Part shown: piece after piece, positions 31,228 to 40,152 of the stretch | Layout of the letters: every line of letters begins with the position of its first letter | How positions within the stretch are numbered: position 1 is the stretch's first letter | Source: Pseudomonas sp. GCEP-101 | Lineage (GTDB): Bacteria > Pseudomonadota > Gammaproteobacteria > Pseudomonadales > Pseudomonadaceae | Length of the DNA stretch: 64,000 nt | Assembly (NCBI RefSeq): GCF_025133575.1 | Contig: NZ_CP104011.1 | Location: 4,596,965 to 4,660,964 of the forward strand | Reading direction: 5' to 3' | The notes under the pieces: generated by a model | Seen by the model: only the letters and a program-made list of their open reading frames with translations | Told to the model about the DNA's origin: nothing | Database searches by the model: none | Translations under genes and position numbers: made by a program

Positions 31228-32987
31228 CAGGGCGCCTCCAGGCTCAGGACCAGGGCGCCGCCGCTCAGCCAGCCGTGGCGGTAGTGCGCCGCGTTCTGGC
31301 CGCAGCAGAACAGCACCTGGGCGCTTTCCCCCGGTGGTTCGACGCCCAGGTCGTGCGTGCCGAGGTTGAGGTCGATGCGCCACAGGCTGCCGTCGCCCAG
31401 GCGCCATTTCGCACTCAGGGCGCGCTCGCCCAGGGGCTGTGCGTCCAGCGCGCGGCTGCCGGGCAGGCGCGGCGTCAGCCAGCGGTGGCGCAGCTCCAGC
31501 AGTTCGCGGCAGTGGGTGCGCCAGCCATCGTCACCCTGGTCCGGGCGCGGGCGGGACGCGACGAAGGTCTGGTAGTCGTTGGGGTCGGGAATCCACGCGG
31601 CGGCGCCCGGCTCGGAGAACTTACTGAAGCGCTTGAACTCCTCGCGCCGGCCTTCGGTCACGGCCCGCGCCAGCTCGCCCTGGTAATCGGTGAAGAACAG
31701 GAAGGGCTGGCGCTCGCCCCATTCCTCGCCCATGAACAGCATCGGCACCATGGGGCTGAGCAGCACCAGGGCATTGGCCGCCCGCAGGTGGCCATCCTGG
31801 GCCAGCGTGGTGAGGCGCTCGCCCAGGGCGCGGTTGCCGACCTGGTCGTGGTTCTGCAGGAAGGCCACGAAGGCCTGCGGGCTCAACTGGCCGCTGGGCT
31901 CGCCGCGGGCGACACCGCGGTAGTCGGTCTGGCCCTGGAACACGAACCCTTCGCGCAGGCAGCGGCACAGCTGTTCGAGGGGCTGGTGCGCGTAGTCGAC
32001 GTAGTACGCCTCGTCCTCGCCGGTGAGCAGCACGTGCAGGCAGTGGTGCAGGTCGTCGTTCCACTGTGCATCGAAAACGGGTGCACCGGAGCCCTGCTCA
32101 GGCTGCAGCAGGCTGGCCTCGTTGTGCTCGTTCTCCAGGATCAGGTGCAGCGCGCGGCCATCGGCGGCCTGGCGGGCGCGGGCGGCGAGCTGGTGGAGGA
32201 AGTCCTTGTCGGCGATGGCGTGCACGGCATCGATGCGCAGGCCGTCGACGCGGTACTCGCGCACCCACATCTCGGCGTTGCCAATGAAGAACTCGCGCAC
32301 CGCCGGCTGGCGGAAGTCGATGGCCGGGCCCCAGGGCGTGGGCTGGTCGGCGCGGAAGAAGGCGCTGGCGTAGCGCCCCAGGTAGTTGCCCTGCGGGCCG
32401 AAGTGGTTGTAGACCACGTCGACGAACACCATCAGGCCCAGGCCGTGGGCGCTGTCGATCAGCCGCCGCAGGGTGTCGGGGTCGCCGTAGGCGCAGGCCG
32501 GCGCATAGGGCAGCACGCCGTCATAGCCCCAGTTGCGCCGCCCGGGGAAGGCGTTGAGCGGCATCAGCTCGATGGCGGTGATGCCCAGGGCGGCCAGCTC
32601 TTCCAGGCGGCCCTGCAAGGCGGAGAAGCCGTCGAACAGGCCGACGTGCACTTCATAGATCACCGCTTCGTGCCAGGGCCGGCCGCGCCACTGCGGGTGC
32701 TGCCAGCGATAGGCGCCGGGGTCGACTACCCGGCTTTCGCCTTCGACGCCGCCGGCCTGGTCGCGCGAGGCCGGGTCCGCCACCAGCAGGTCGTGGTCGA
32801 TGCGGTAGCGGTAGGTCTGCCCGACGATGGCCGGCACCTCGGCGCTGAACCAGCCATCGTCGGTGCGCTGCAGGTCGTGGCGGGCGCCACCGCCCAGTTC
32901 CACCTCGACCCGCTGGGCATCCGGCGCCCACAGCGAGAACCGCACTCTGCCCGCGGGCAGGATCGTCGCTCCATGCGCCAGGGTCAT
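31227..32987 (-). CDS. treZ: Maltooligosyltrehalose trehalohydrolase TreZ
   Basis: Cleaves trehalose from the end of maltooligosyltrehalose made by TreY. It has 586 residues with an N-terminal CBM48-like domain (FSLWAPDAQRVEV) and a GH13_10 barrel. Catalytic residues are in GLRIDAVHAI (Asp), LILENEHNEA (Glu) and FLQNHDQVGNRA. The motif HVGLF after IYEV is typical of TreZ and separates it from branching enzyme. Its ATG overlaps the glgA stop by 4 bases and its stop overlaps the malQ start by one base. Confidence 0.95.
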   Translation of the reverse strand: MTLAHGATILPAGRVRFSLWAPDAQRVEVELGGGARHDLQRTDDGWFSAEVPAIVGQTYRYRIDHDLLVADPASRDQAGGVEGESRVVDPGAYRWQHPQWRGRPWHEAVIYEVHVGLFDGFSALQGRLEELAALGITAIELMPLNAFPGRRNWGYDGVLPYAPACAYGDPDTLRRLIDSAHGLGLMVFVDVVYNHFGPQGNYLGRYASAFFRADQPTPWGPAIDFRQPAVREFFIGNAEMWVREYRVDGLRIDAVHAIADKDFLHQLAARARQAADGRALHLILENEHNEASLLQPEQGSGAPVFDAQWNDDLHHCLHVLLTGEDEAYYVDYAHQPLEQLCRCLREGFVFQGQTDYRGVARGEPSGQLSPQAFVAFLQNHDQVGNRALGERLTTLAQDGHLRAANALVLLSPMVPMLFMGEEWGERQPFLFFTDYQGELARAVTEGRREEFKRFSKFSEPGAAAWIPDPNDYQTFVASRPRPDQGDDGWRTHCRELLELRHRWLTPRLPGSRALDAQPLGERALSAKWRLGDGSLWRIDLNLGTHDLGVEPPGESAQVLFCCGQNAAHYRHGWLSGGALVLSLEAP

Positions 32988-34513
32988 CGCACGGCCTGCG
33001 CCGGTACCCGCTGCAGCAGGCGCTGGTAGAGGGCGGTGTAGGGGCGCACGGCGTCTTCCCATGGCAACGGTGACTCCATGGCCTTGCAGCGCATGGCATT
33101 GAGTAGTTCGGGGTAGCGGTAGATGTTCAGCGCGCGGCGCACGGCGTCGAAGTAGCTGGCCGGGGTTTCGTCGCGGAACAGCAGGCCGGTCACGCCGTCG
33201 ATGATGGTGTCGGCCAGCCCGCCGGTGTGCCGGGCGATGGGCAGCGAGCCGAAACGCTGGGCGTACATCTGGCTCAGGCCGCACGGCTCGTAGCGTGACG
33301 GCATGAGCAGGAAGTCGCTGCCGGCGTAGATGCGCCGCGCGGTGGTCTCGTCGAAGCCGATGTGCACGCCGACGCGGCCCGGATAACGCTCGGCCAGTTC
33401 GCGCATGGCCTGCTCCAGCTCCGGCTCGCCGCAGCCGATGGACACCAGGCGGCCGCCGGCGGCGACCATTTCGTCGGCGATGGCCAGGGTCAGGTCGATG
33501 CCTTTCTGATGCACCAGGCGTGACACCACGGCGAACAGCGGGCCGCGACCCGGCAGCAGGCCGAAGGTCTTCTCGACGTACTCGGCGTTGCGGCGCTTGC
33601 CGGCCAGGCGGGTGGCGTCGAACCCTTCGACCAGGTGCGGGTCGGTCAGCGGGTCCCAGCCGGCGTCGATGCCGTGGGTGATGCCGCTGAGCTGGCCGCG
33701 GTCGCGACGCTGGGCGAGCACGCCGTGCATGCCGCAACCGTGCTCGGGGGCGGTGATTTCGCGGGCGTAGGTTTCGCTCACGGTGGTGATGTGGCTGGCG
33801 TGGCTGATGCCGGCCTTGAGGAACGACAGCTTGCCGTAGAACTCCATGCTGCCCGGCAGACCGGCCGCTTCGGGCAGGCCCAGTTCGGCGCAGCAGCCCA
33901 GCGGGCAGGCGCCCTGGTAGCCGAGGTTGTGGATGGTCAGCACGCTGGGGGTGATCTGCCCGCGCCAGGCCATGTAGGCCGGGGCCAGTGCGGTGGGCCA
34001 GTCGTTGACGTGCAGCAGGTCCGGGCACCAGCCCAGCTCGGTCATGCCGGCGGCGATGTCGGCGGCGGCCAGGCTCAGGCGGGCGAAACGGATGTGGTTG
34101 TCGGCCCATTCGTGGCCGTGCTGATCCACATAGGGCGTGCCGGGACGGTCGTAGAGTTCCGGGCAGATCACCGCGTAGACCACCAGCCCGTCGGCCAGCT
34201 TCAGCTCGCCGATATCGCAGGCGGGCAATGCCGCCAGGCCGGGCAGGCGGCCGACCACCTTGCAGGCCACCGCACCCTTGAGCACCTGCGGATAGCCGGG
34301 GATCAGCACGCGGATGTCATGGTCGGCGAGCAGCGCGCGGGGCAGGGCGGCGGACACGTCGCCCAGGCCGCCGGCCTTGACGAAGTCGCTGAATTCGGAA
34401 GTGGCGAAGAGGATTCGCTTGCGTCGCTGGGGCGGCGCGCCGTCGGCCGGGGAAATCGGGGTGAGGTTGACTGTGGCTTCTTCCAGGCGCAGATCGGCCA
34501 GCTGGTTGCGCAT
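32984..34513 (-). CDS. glgA: Glycogen synthase GlgA
   Basis: Elongates alpha-1,4-glucan from ADP-glucose. The 509-residue GT5 enzyme has the ADP-glucose binding FVKAGGLGDV near residue 45 and the C-terminal SRYEPCGLSQMYA with HTGGLADT. An extra ~30-residue N-terminus precedes the usual start of the family (RILFATSE). The ATG at 34513 is chosen because GAGGAAC precedes it. It is the first gene of the leftward trehalose operon. No glgC, glgB, glgE or treS is in the window, so its donor and acceptor supply lies elsewhere in the genome. Confidence 0.94.
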   Translation of the reverse strand: MRNQLADLRLEEATVNLTPISPADGAPPQRRKRILFATSEFSDFVKAGGLGDVSAALPRALLADHDIRVLIPGYPQVLKGAVACKVVGRLPGLAALPACDIGELKLADGLVVYAVICPELYDRPGTPYVDQHGHEWADNHIRFARLSLAAADIAAGMTELGWCPDLLHVNDWPTALAPAYMAWRGQITPSVLTIHNLGYQGACPLGCCAELGLPEAAGLPGSMEFYGKLSFLKAGISHASHITTVSETYAREITAPEHGCGMHGVLAQRRDRGQLSGITHGIDAGWDPLTDPHLVEGFDATRLAGKRRNAEYVEKTFGLLPGRGPLFAVVSRLVHQKGIDLTLAIADEMVAAGGRLVSIGCGEPELEQAMRELAERYPGRVGVHIGFDETTARRIYAGSDFLLMPSRYEPCGLSQMYAQRFGSLPIARHTGGLADTIIDGVTGLLFRDETPASYFDAVRRALNIYRYPELLNAMRCKAMESPLPWEDAVRPYTALYQRLLQRVPAQAVR

Positions 34514-34927
34514 CGTTGGTTCCTCGCTCGTCTGGGGCTGGCAGCTCCTGCCAGGCCCGTGGTTCTCCATGGTGTCGTGCTGTCCTTCGGGAGACTGGCC
34601 CGCCGCGGACGAAGTTTCGAATTTCTGCCGGGGAAGGCGCCGTCGAGGCCTCGGTGGCGTCCCCCGGTCCTTCCATCACGCAGGCCGACATCCGGGCGGC
34701 AGGCCGGTTGGCGCGGCGAGCAGCTCTGGGGAGGAGGTCAGGCAGGGATGGACGGTGCGACCGGGAAACCGCTCCGGTCGTCACCTGATACTGTAAGCAG
34801 GGTCCGTACCAGTCTTGGATGCGGCCGTAACGCATTGATAGGAAAGGAAATTGCTGCCGGCTCGTGGCGAAGTGCAACCAGCAGAATGCACGATGTGCCG
34901 TTTCGCCGGTTGCAATACGCCTTGCCG
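34514..34927. promoter_or_regulatory. Upstream region of the glgA operon
   Basis: A stretch of 414 bases separates glgA from the small DUF2934 gene. It holds no convincing gene. It is expected to hold the glgA promoter, and the AT-richer segment near 34830-34880 is a candidate for other control signals, but I could not identify a sigma-factor site with confidence. Confidence 0.3.
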
Positions 34928-35131
34928 CTACGCTTCGCGCCGGGGGTTTTGCTTGCCCGTGTAATCGAGGTCCTGGGCGCGCTCGACCGGCAAGGCCCGG
35001 CCCAGGTGCTCCTCGGCCATCTGCCAGTGGCGGGCGGCCTGGCCGCTCGGTTTGCCTTCGGCGACCCACAGGTCGTAGGCCTTCTGGCGGATCTGCGCTT
35101 CGCGGTCCTGCTCGGTTCGGGTCGGGCTCAT
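34928..35131 (-). CDS. Small DUF2934 protein
   Basis: A 67-residue protein consisting almost only of the DUF2934 helix pair (IRQKAYDLWVAEGKPSGQAARHWQMAE), ending with a charged tail. It is the same family as the 151-residue protein between treY and glgX, without the basic tail. A purine-rich segment (GGAGGCCACG on the coding strand) lies just upstream of the ATG. It points the same way as glgA but is 414 bases away, so it may have its own promoter. The function is unknown. Confidence 0.8.
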   Translation of the reverse strand: MSPTRTEQDREAQIRQKAYDLWVAEGKPSGQAARHWQMAEEHLGRALPVERAQDLDYTGKQNPRREA

Positions 35132-35218
35132 CGTGGCCTCCAGCAGTTCGTCATCTGTGTAGAACCGATGACTGTCGCGAAAGTCAGGTGTTCATACAGC
35201 CTGACCGAGGGACGCTCC

Positions 35219-36328
35219 ATGAATGATGCCGACCGCCCACGCCTGGTCGTGGCCTGCTCGCTGGACGCGGCTGCGCAGCCCGCCGACCGCCAGACCCACC
35301 TGGCGCTGGCCGCCTGGCTGGCGGAGATCCAGGGGCTGGATTTCCGCCCGGAACCCCCCGCACACCGCCAGAGCGGCCAATCGTTCTACTGGGTGCCCGA
35401 TGCCACGGTGATCGGCCGCGACCAGGCCGCCGAGTTCGGCATCCATGGTCCGCTGGATCTGTTCGGCGGCTTCGTCGAGCGCGACTACCAGGCCGGCAAG
35501 GCCATCGTCCACCCGCTGATCGAGCGCCCGACATTGACCCCGCGCGGCTGGAACGATGCCTTCGCCACGCGGGTGAAGCCGCTGGTGCTCGATGGCCACA
35601 GCGTGTTCTGCCACAACGATGCGGTGCGCTGCGCCAGCGCCCGCCTGCAGCGCGGCCCGCAACGCCTGAAACCGGCCGCCAGCCGCGGCGGGCAGGGCCA
35701 GCAGGTGGTGGCCGACACCGACCAGTTGGCCGAGGCGCTGGCGCGCTACGAGGAGGGCGATTACCAGCAGGGCATGGTGATCGAGGACGACCTCGACGAC
35801 GCGCAAACCCATAGCGTCGGCCAGGTGATGATCAACGGCGTGCTGCTGAGCTACCACGGCGTGCAGCAGCACAACCGCAACGGTCGCGGCGAGCTGGTCT
35901 ACGGCGGCAGCGACCTCCTGGTGGTGCGGGGCGACTTCGACTGCCTGCTGGCGCTCGACCTGGTGGAGTCGGTGAAGCTGGCCATCCAGCAGGCGGTGCA
36001 ATTCGACCGCGCCACGCACCAGTTGCTGCCGGCATTCTTCGCCTCGCGGCGCAACTACGACGTCGCCCAGGGCGTGGATGCCAGCGGCCGGCGCTGTTCC
36101 GGCGTGCTCGAGCAGTCCTGGCGCATCGGCGGCGCCAGCGGCGCGGAACTGGCGGCGCTGGAGGCCTTCGTCGGCGACCCGGCGCTGTGCGTGGTGCGCG
36201 CCTCGACCTTCGAGATCTTCGAGGACAAGCCGCTGCCGGCGAACACCCGGGTGCTGTATCGCGGCCCCGACGCCCACGGCGATTTCCTCATGAAATACGC
36301 AATGGTGGAGCCTTATGTCTTCCAGTGA
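35219..36328 (+). CDS. DUF3182 family protein
   Basis: A 369-residue protein of unknown function, conserved in Pseudomonas stress loci. Recognisable parts are a central HPLIERPTLTPRGWNDAFA segment, then KPAASRGGQGQQVV, VIEDDL, and RGDFDCLLALD. The alternating pattern around residues 110-260 (K-x-x-x-x-GGxGQ, then E-D-D) resembles an ATP-grasp fold; that reading is tentative. It is transcribed divergently from the DUF2934/glgA side. The downstream hydrolase gene overlaps it by 14 bases, so the two likely work together. Confidence 0.75.
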   Translation: MNDADRPRLVVACSLDAAAQPADRQTHLALAAWLAEIQGLDFRPEPPAHRQSGQSFYWVPDATVIGRDQAAEFGIHGPLDLFGGFVERDYQAGKAIVHPLIERPTLTPRGWNDAFATRVKPLVLDGHSVFCHNDAVRCASARLQRGPQRLKPAASRGGQGQQVVADTDQLAEALARYEEGDYQQGMVIEDDLDDAQTHSVGQVMINGVLLSYHGVQQHNRNGRGELVYGGSDLLVVRGDFDCLLALDLVESVKLAIQQAVQFDRATHQLLPAFFASRRNYDVAQGVDASGRRCSGVLEQSWRIGGASGAELAALEAFVGDPALCVVRASTFEIFEDKPLPANTRVLYRGPDAHGDFLMKYAMVEPYVFQ

Positions 36329-37100
36329 TCAACGCTTTCCCGGTGAGTTCGCCAGTGACGAGCGCATCGACATCGATGTCGGCAGCCTGCGCCTGCAGGG
36401 CAACTTCCTCAGCCCGCGCACCCATGTGCCGGGCGTGCTCTTCGTGCACGGCTGGGGCGGCAGCCAGGAGCGCGATCTCAAGCGCGCCCGGGGCATTGCC
36501 GGGCTGGGCTGCGTGTGCCTGACCTTCGACCTGGCCGGCCACGGCGCCGGTGAAGCACTGCAGGGCTCGATCACCCGCGAGGACAACCTGCGCGACCTGC
36601 TGGCCGCCTACGACCGGCTGGTGGCGCACCCGCGCATCGATCCCAACGCGGTGGCGGTGGTCGGTACCAGCTATGGCGGCTACCTCGCCGCGATCCTCAC
36701 CGAACTGCGCGACGTGCGCTGGCTGGCCCTGCGCGTGCCGGCGATGTACCGCGACGAGGACTGGAGCGTGCCCAAGCGCGACCTGCCACGGGACGACCTG
36801 ATGGCCTACCGCGCCAGCCACATCCCCGCGGCCAGCAACCGCGCACTGAAGGCCTGCGCGGCCTTCACCGGCGACGTGCTGCTGGTGGAATCCGAGCACG
36901 ACACCTACATCCCCCACGCGACCATCATGAGTTACCGAGCGGCCTTCCAGCACACGCACTCGCTGACCCACCGGATCATCGACGACGCCGACCACGCGCT
37001 GTCCAGCGAGCGCGCCCAGGAGGCCTACACCGATATCCTGGTGCGCTGGATCACCGAGATGGTGGTGGGCGAACGCTCGAATCGACTGGTGGTGGGATAG
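36315..37100 (+). CDS. Alpha/beta hydrolase
   Basis: A 261-residue serine hydrolase. The catalytic triad is visible as Ser119 in GTSYGG, Asp196 in ESEHDTYIP and His227 in DADHAL. The HGWGG segment near residue 45 forms the oxyanion hole. It has no signal peptide or lipobox, so it is cytoplasmic. It overlaps the DUF3182 gene by 14 bases. The substrate is unknown; the fold is shared by esterases and dienelactone-hydrolase-like enzymes. Confidence 0.85.
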   Translation: MSSSDQRFPGEFASDERIDIDVGSLRLQGNFLSPRTHVPGVLFVHGWGGSQERDLKRARGIAGLGCVCLTFDLAGHGAGEALQGSITREDNLRDLLAAYDRLVAHPRIDPNAVAVVGTSYGGYLAAILTELRDVRWLALRVPAMYRDEDWSVPKRDLPRDDLMAYRASHIPAASNRALKACAAFTGDVLLVESEHDTYIPHATIMSYRAAFQHTHSLTHRIIDDADHALSSERAQEAYTDILVRWITEMVVGERSNRLVVG

Positions 37101-37143
37101 GCGCCGAGCCGCTCGGCGCCATGGATTTCTGCGTGTTGAGTAT

Positions 37144-37415
37144 CGCGGACAAGGTCCGCTCCTACGCGCCATGCCGGCTTTTTTGTAGGAGCGGATTCAT
37201 CCGCGATCCGCCGGCAGGCGGCCGGCTCAGCGCTCCCTTCACTAGCGGATTCCGCGCGACGGATATCGCGGACAAGGTCCGCTCCTACGCACCATGCCGG
37301 GCTTTTTTGTAGGAGCGGATTCATCCGCGATCCGCCGGCAGGCGGCCAGCTTCAGCGCTCCCTTTGGCAGCGGATTGCTGCGCGATGGAAATCGCGGACA
37401 AGGTCCGCTCCTACG
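37144..37415. repeat. Tandem array of ~125-bp units built from palindromic repeats
   Basis: Two near-identical units (37144-37266, 37267-37392) and a partial third (from 37393) follow head to tail. Each starts with CGCGGACAAGGTCCGCTCCTACGC, contains CTTTTTTGTAGGAGCGGATTCATCCGCGATCC, and ends with a variable stretch including AGCGCTCCCTT. The array fills the space between the alpha/beta hydrolase and the DUF4142 gene, which converge on it. No gene is seen. Confidence 0.8.
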
Positions 37416-37429
37416 CGTGCTTCCTCCCG

Positions 37430-37945
37430 CTACTTTGACGGATGCGCCTTCACCAGTTCCTTCGCCATTTCCAGGTGCTGCTGCAGCACCGGCAGGGTCT
37501 TCTGCGCGAAGGCCTTGATCTCGGTGTCGGCAGAATTGTTGGCCGCATCGCTGAACAGCTTCACCGCGTCCTCGTGGGCGCCGACCTGGTTGTTGGCGTA
37601 GGCCGCGTCGAAGGATTCGTCACGCACGTCCAGCACTTTGGCCTTGGCCTGGTTCACCACGCTGGGCGAATCGGACAGCTCGAGCTTCTGCTTCTGGGCG
37701 ATGGCCTTGAGCTCGGTGTTGGCCTTGGTGTGGTCGTCGATGATGTGCTGGGCGAAGGTCTTCACGTCCGCGGACTGGCTCTTCTTCAGCGCCAGCTTGG
37801 CGGCGTCGATCTCCGCGAGGCCGGCGGCGGACGCCTCGCTGGCGAAGTTCTGCGCCTGGGCGTGGGGATCGGCCGCCAGCAACGGGGTGGCGAACAGCAG
37901 GGCGGCGCAGAGTGAGGCGCCGCGCAGGATGGCAGGTCCTTTCAT
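37430..37945 (-). CDS. DUF4142 exported protein
   Basis: A 171-residue helical protein with a signal peptide (basic MKGPAILRG, hydrophobic core, cleavage likely after LLAAD at residues 24-26). The DUF4142 body shows the paired-helix pattern FASEASAAGLAEIDAAKLAL, TFAQHIIDDHTKAN and a C-terminal helix LPVLQQHLEMAKEL. It has a ferritin-like, four-helix look, but no metal-ligand set is obvious. Probable location is periplasm or outer membrane. The ATG at 37945 gives the signal peptide; a longer frame to 38113 does not. Confidence 0.88.
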   Translation of the reverse strand: MKGPAILRGASLCAALLFATPLLAADPHAQAQNFASEASAAGLAEIDAAKLALKKSQSADVKTFAQHIIDDHTKANTELKAIAQKQKLELSDSPSVVNQAKAKVLDVRDESFDAAYANNQVGAHEDAVKLFSDAANNSADTEIKAFAQKTLPVLQQHLEMAKELVKAHPSK

Positions 37946-38136
37946 GGGATTCTCCCGGTCGGGTGGACGGATCCTCGCAGGCGCGCGGCCTGTCGAGGCA
38001 CAGTCGGTTGACGAGCGCAGCGCCACCGGGTTCAGAGTTTTACGCCAGCGGCAATCGCTTGCGCCGCCGGGCGGCATCCGCGGTAGGATGGCCGCGCCTA
38101 TGCTTTGCTCCAATGAGCCAAGGGAGCGCAGACTTC

Positions 38137-40086
38137 ATGCCCGATACCATCGACAGCACCGCCAAACTCGTCGAGGACGCGCGCTATCGCCTGCTGGTCG
38201 AAGCGGTCACCGACTACGCCATCTACATGCTCGACCCGCAGGGGCGCGTCAGCAGTTGGAGCTCCGGCGCGCAGCGCCTGAAGGGGTATGCCGCGGACGA
38301 GATTCTCGGCGAGCACTTCTCCCGTTTCTACACCCCCGCCGACCGCGAGGCCGGGTTGCCCGAGCTGGCCCTGGGCGAGGCGGCGCGCGTCGGCCGCTAC
38401 GAGAGCGAAGGCTGGCGCCTGCACCGCGACGGCACCTCGTTCTGGGCCCACGTCGTCATCGATGCCATCCGCAACGCCGACGGCGAGTTGCTCGGCTTTG
38501 CCAAGATCACCCGCGACCGCACCGAACAACACGAGACCGAGGCCGCACTGCGACGCAGCGAGCAGCAGTTCCGCCTGCTGGTCAACGGGGTCACCGACTA
38601 CGCCCTGTACATGCTCGACCCCGAGGGCCACGTCACCAGCTGGAACCCCGGCGCCGAACGGATCAAGGGCTATCACCCGGAAGAAATCATCGGCCGCCGC
38701 TTCGATTGCTTCTACTGCGAGGAAGACCGCGAGGGCGGCATTCCCGAAGCCAGCCTGAGCACCGCGCTGGCCGAAGGGCGCTACGAGGAGGAGCGCCTGC
38801 AGATGCGCAAGGACGGCTCGCGCTTCTGGGCCAACATCGTCATCGACCCGGTGCTGGACGACACCGGCAAGCTGCTGGGCTTTGCCAAGATCACCCGCGA
38901 CATCACCGACAAGCGCCGTGCCCAGGAGGAACTGGAGCGCGCCCGCGACGAGCTGATCCAGTCGCAGAAGATGGAATCCCTGGGCCAGCTCACCGGCGGC
39001 GTCGCCCACGATTTCAACAACCTGCTGACGGTGATCCTCGGCGGCCTGCAACTGCTCGAGCGGCAACTGCCGCGCGACAACGAGAAGATCCAGACCGTCT
39101 GGCGCAACGCGCTGGAAGCCACGCGCCGTGGCGCCCAGCTGACCCAGCGGATGCTGGCGTTCGCCCGCAAGCAGCGGCTGTTCCCGCAGCCCATCCACCT
39201 GCCGGCGCTGCTGCAGGACATGAGCGAGCTGCTGGTCAGTTCGCTCGGGCCGACCATCAGCCTGGAGACGCGCTTCCCGTTGCAACTGGACTGCGTGATG
39301 AGCGACCAGAACCAGCTGGAGCTGGCGATCATCAACCTGGCCACCAATGCCCGCGATGCCATGCCCGGCGGTGGCAGCATCACCTTCTCGGCGCGTAACG
39401 CCCAGGTCGGGCCGCGCCAGAGCGGCAAGCTGGCGCCGGGGGATTACGTCTGCCTGGCGGTGACCGATTCCGGGCAGGGCATGGACATCGATACCTTGCG
39501 TCGTGCGGCCGAACCCTTCTTCACCACCAAGCCGACCGGCAAGGGCACGGGGCTGGGGCTGTCCATCGTTCACGGGTTGGCCCAGCAGCAGGGTGGTGCG
39601 CTGATGTTGCGCAGCACGCCAGGGTTGGGCACCACCGCGGAAATCTGGTTGCCGGCGGTGAAGGTCAGGGCGGAGCCCGAGGCACCCGGCGAGGCGCCGT
39701 CCGCGCAGGCGCCCGGCGAGCCGTCCGAGCCGCTTGGCATGCGCGTGCTGGTGGTGGACGACGATGCGCTGGTGCTGGCCGGCACCAGCGCCTTGCTGGC
39801 CGACCTCGGTTGCCAGGTGGCGCGCAGCGACTCGGCGCGGGCGGCGTTGCAGTTGCTGGAGCAGTCGCAGTTCGACCTGATGATCACCGACTTCGCCATG
39901 CCGGACATGGACGGCATGCTGCTGATCCAGCAGGTGCGCGAGGCGCATCCAGGGCTGACCTGCGTGCTCACCACCGGCTATGCCGGCCGACTCGACACGC
40001 TGGCCGACTCGGTGCTGCGCCTGCCCAAGCCGTTCGACCGCGAGCAGTTGCTGGCGCTGCTGTTGCAGGTGAAGCGCGCCGGGTAG
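38137..40086 (+). CDS. Double-PAS hybrid histidine kinase with receiver
   Basis: A soluble hybrid kinase of 649 residues. Two PAS domains (about 20-130 and 145-255) are strikingly alike, each starting 'VTDYA-(I/L)-YMLD' and ending 'GFAKITRD'. HisKA has His291 in GGVAHDFNNLL. The ATPase domain has DSGQGM and GKGTGLGLSIV. The receiver starts near 535, with Asp585 in ITDFAMPDMDG. The ATG at 38137 has AAGGGAG upstream; an in-frame ATG at 38113 is less well placed. It resembles P. aeruginosa PA2177 in build. No dedicated response regulator is adjacent. Confidence 0.87.
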   Translation: MPDTIDSTAKLVEDARYRLLVEAVTDYAIYMLDPQGRVSSWSSGAQRLKGYAADEILGEHFSRFYTPADREAGLPELALGEAARVGRYESEGWRLHRDGTSFWAHVVIDAIRNADGELLGFAKITRDRTEQHETEAALRRSEQQFRLLVNGVTDYALYMLDPEGHVTSWNPGAERIKGYHPEEIIGRRFDCFYCEEDREGGIPEASLSTALAEGRYEEERLQMRKDGSRFWANIVIDPVLDDTGKLLGFAKITRDITDKRRAQEELERARDELIQSQKMESLGQLTGGVAHDFNNLLTVILGGLQLLERQLPRDNEKIQTVWRNALEATRRGAQLTQRMLAFARKQRLFPQPIHLPALLQDMSELLVSSLGPTISLETRFPLQLDCVMSDQNQLELAIINLATNARDAMPGGGSITFSARNAQVGPRQSGKLAPGDYVCLAVTDSGQGMDIDTLRRAAEPFFTTKPTGKGTGLGLSIVHGLAQQQGGALMLRSTPGLGTTAEIWLPAVKVRAEPEAPGEAPSAQAPGEPSEPLGMRVLVVDDDALVLAGTSALLADLGCQVARSDSARAALQLLEQSQFDLMITDFAMPDMDGMLLIQQVREAHPGLTCVLTTGYAGRLDTLADSVLRLPKPFDREQLLALLLQVKRAG

Positions 40087-40152
40087 AAAAACCGAACCTC
40101 CGCGCTGCGGGCACGGCCCAATGGGAACCACTGCCCAGCCGGAGGATTCGCC

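Noticed and set aside
34514..34927. Possible small gene between glgA and the DUF2934 gene
   Set aside because: The open frames here are extensions or shadows of glgA with no start signal or family likeness.
37144..37415. CRISPR-like look of the tandem repeats
   Set aside because: Units are about 125 bp, contain internal palindromes and T-runs, and there are no short uniform spacers or cas genes.
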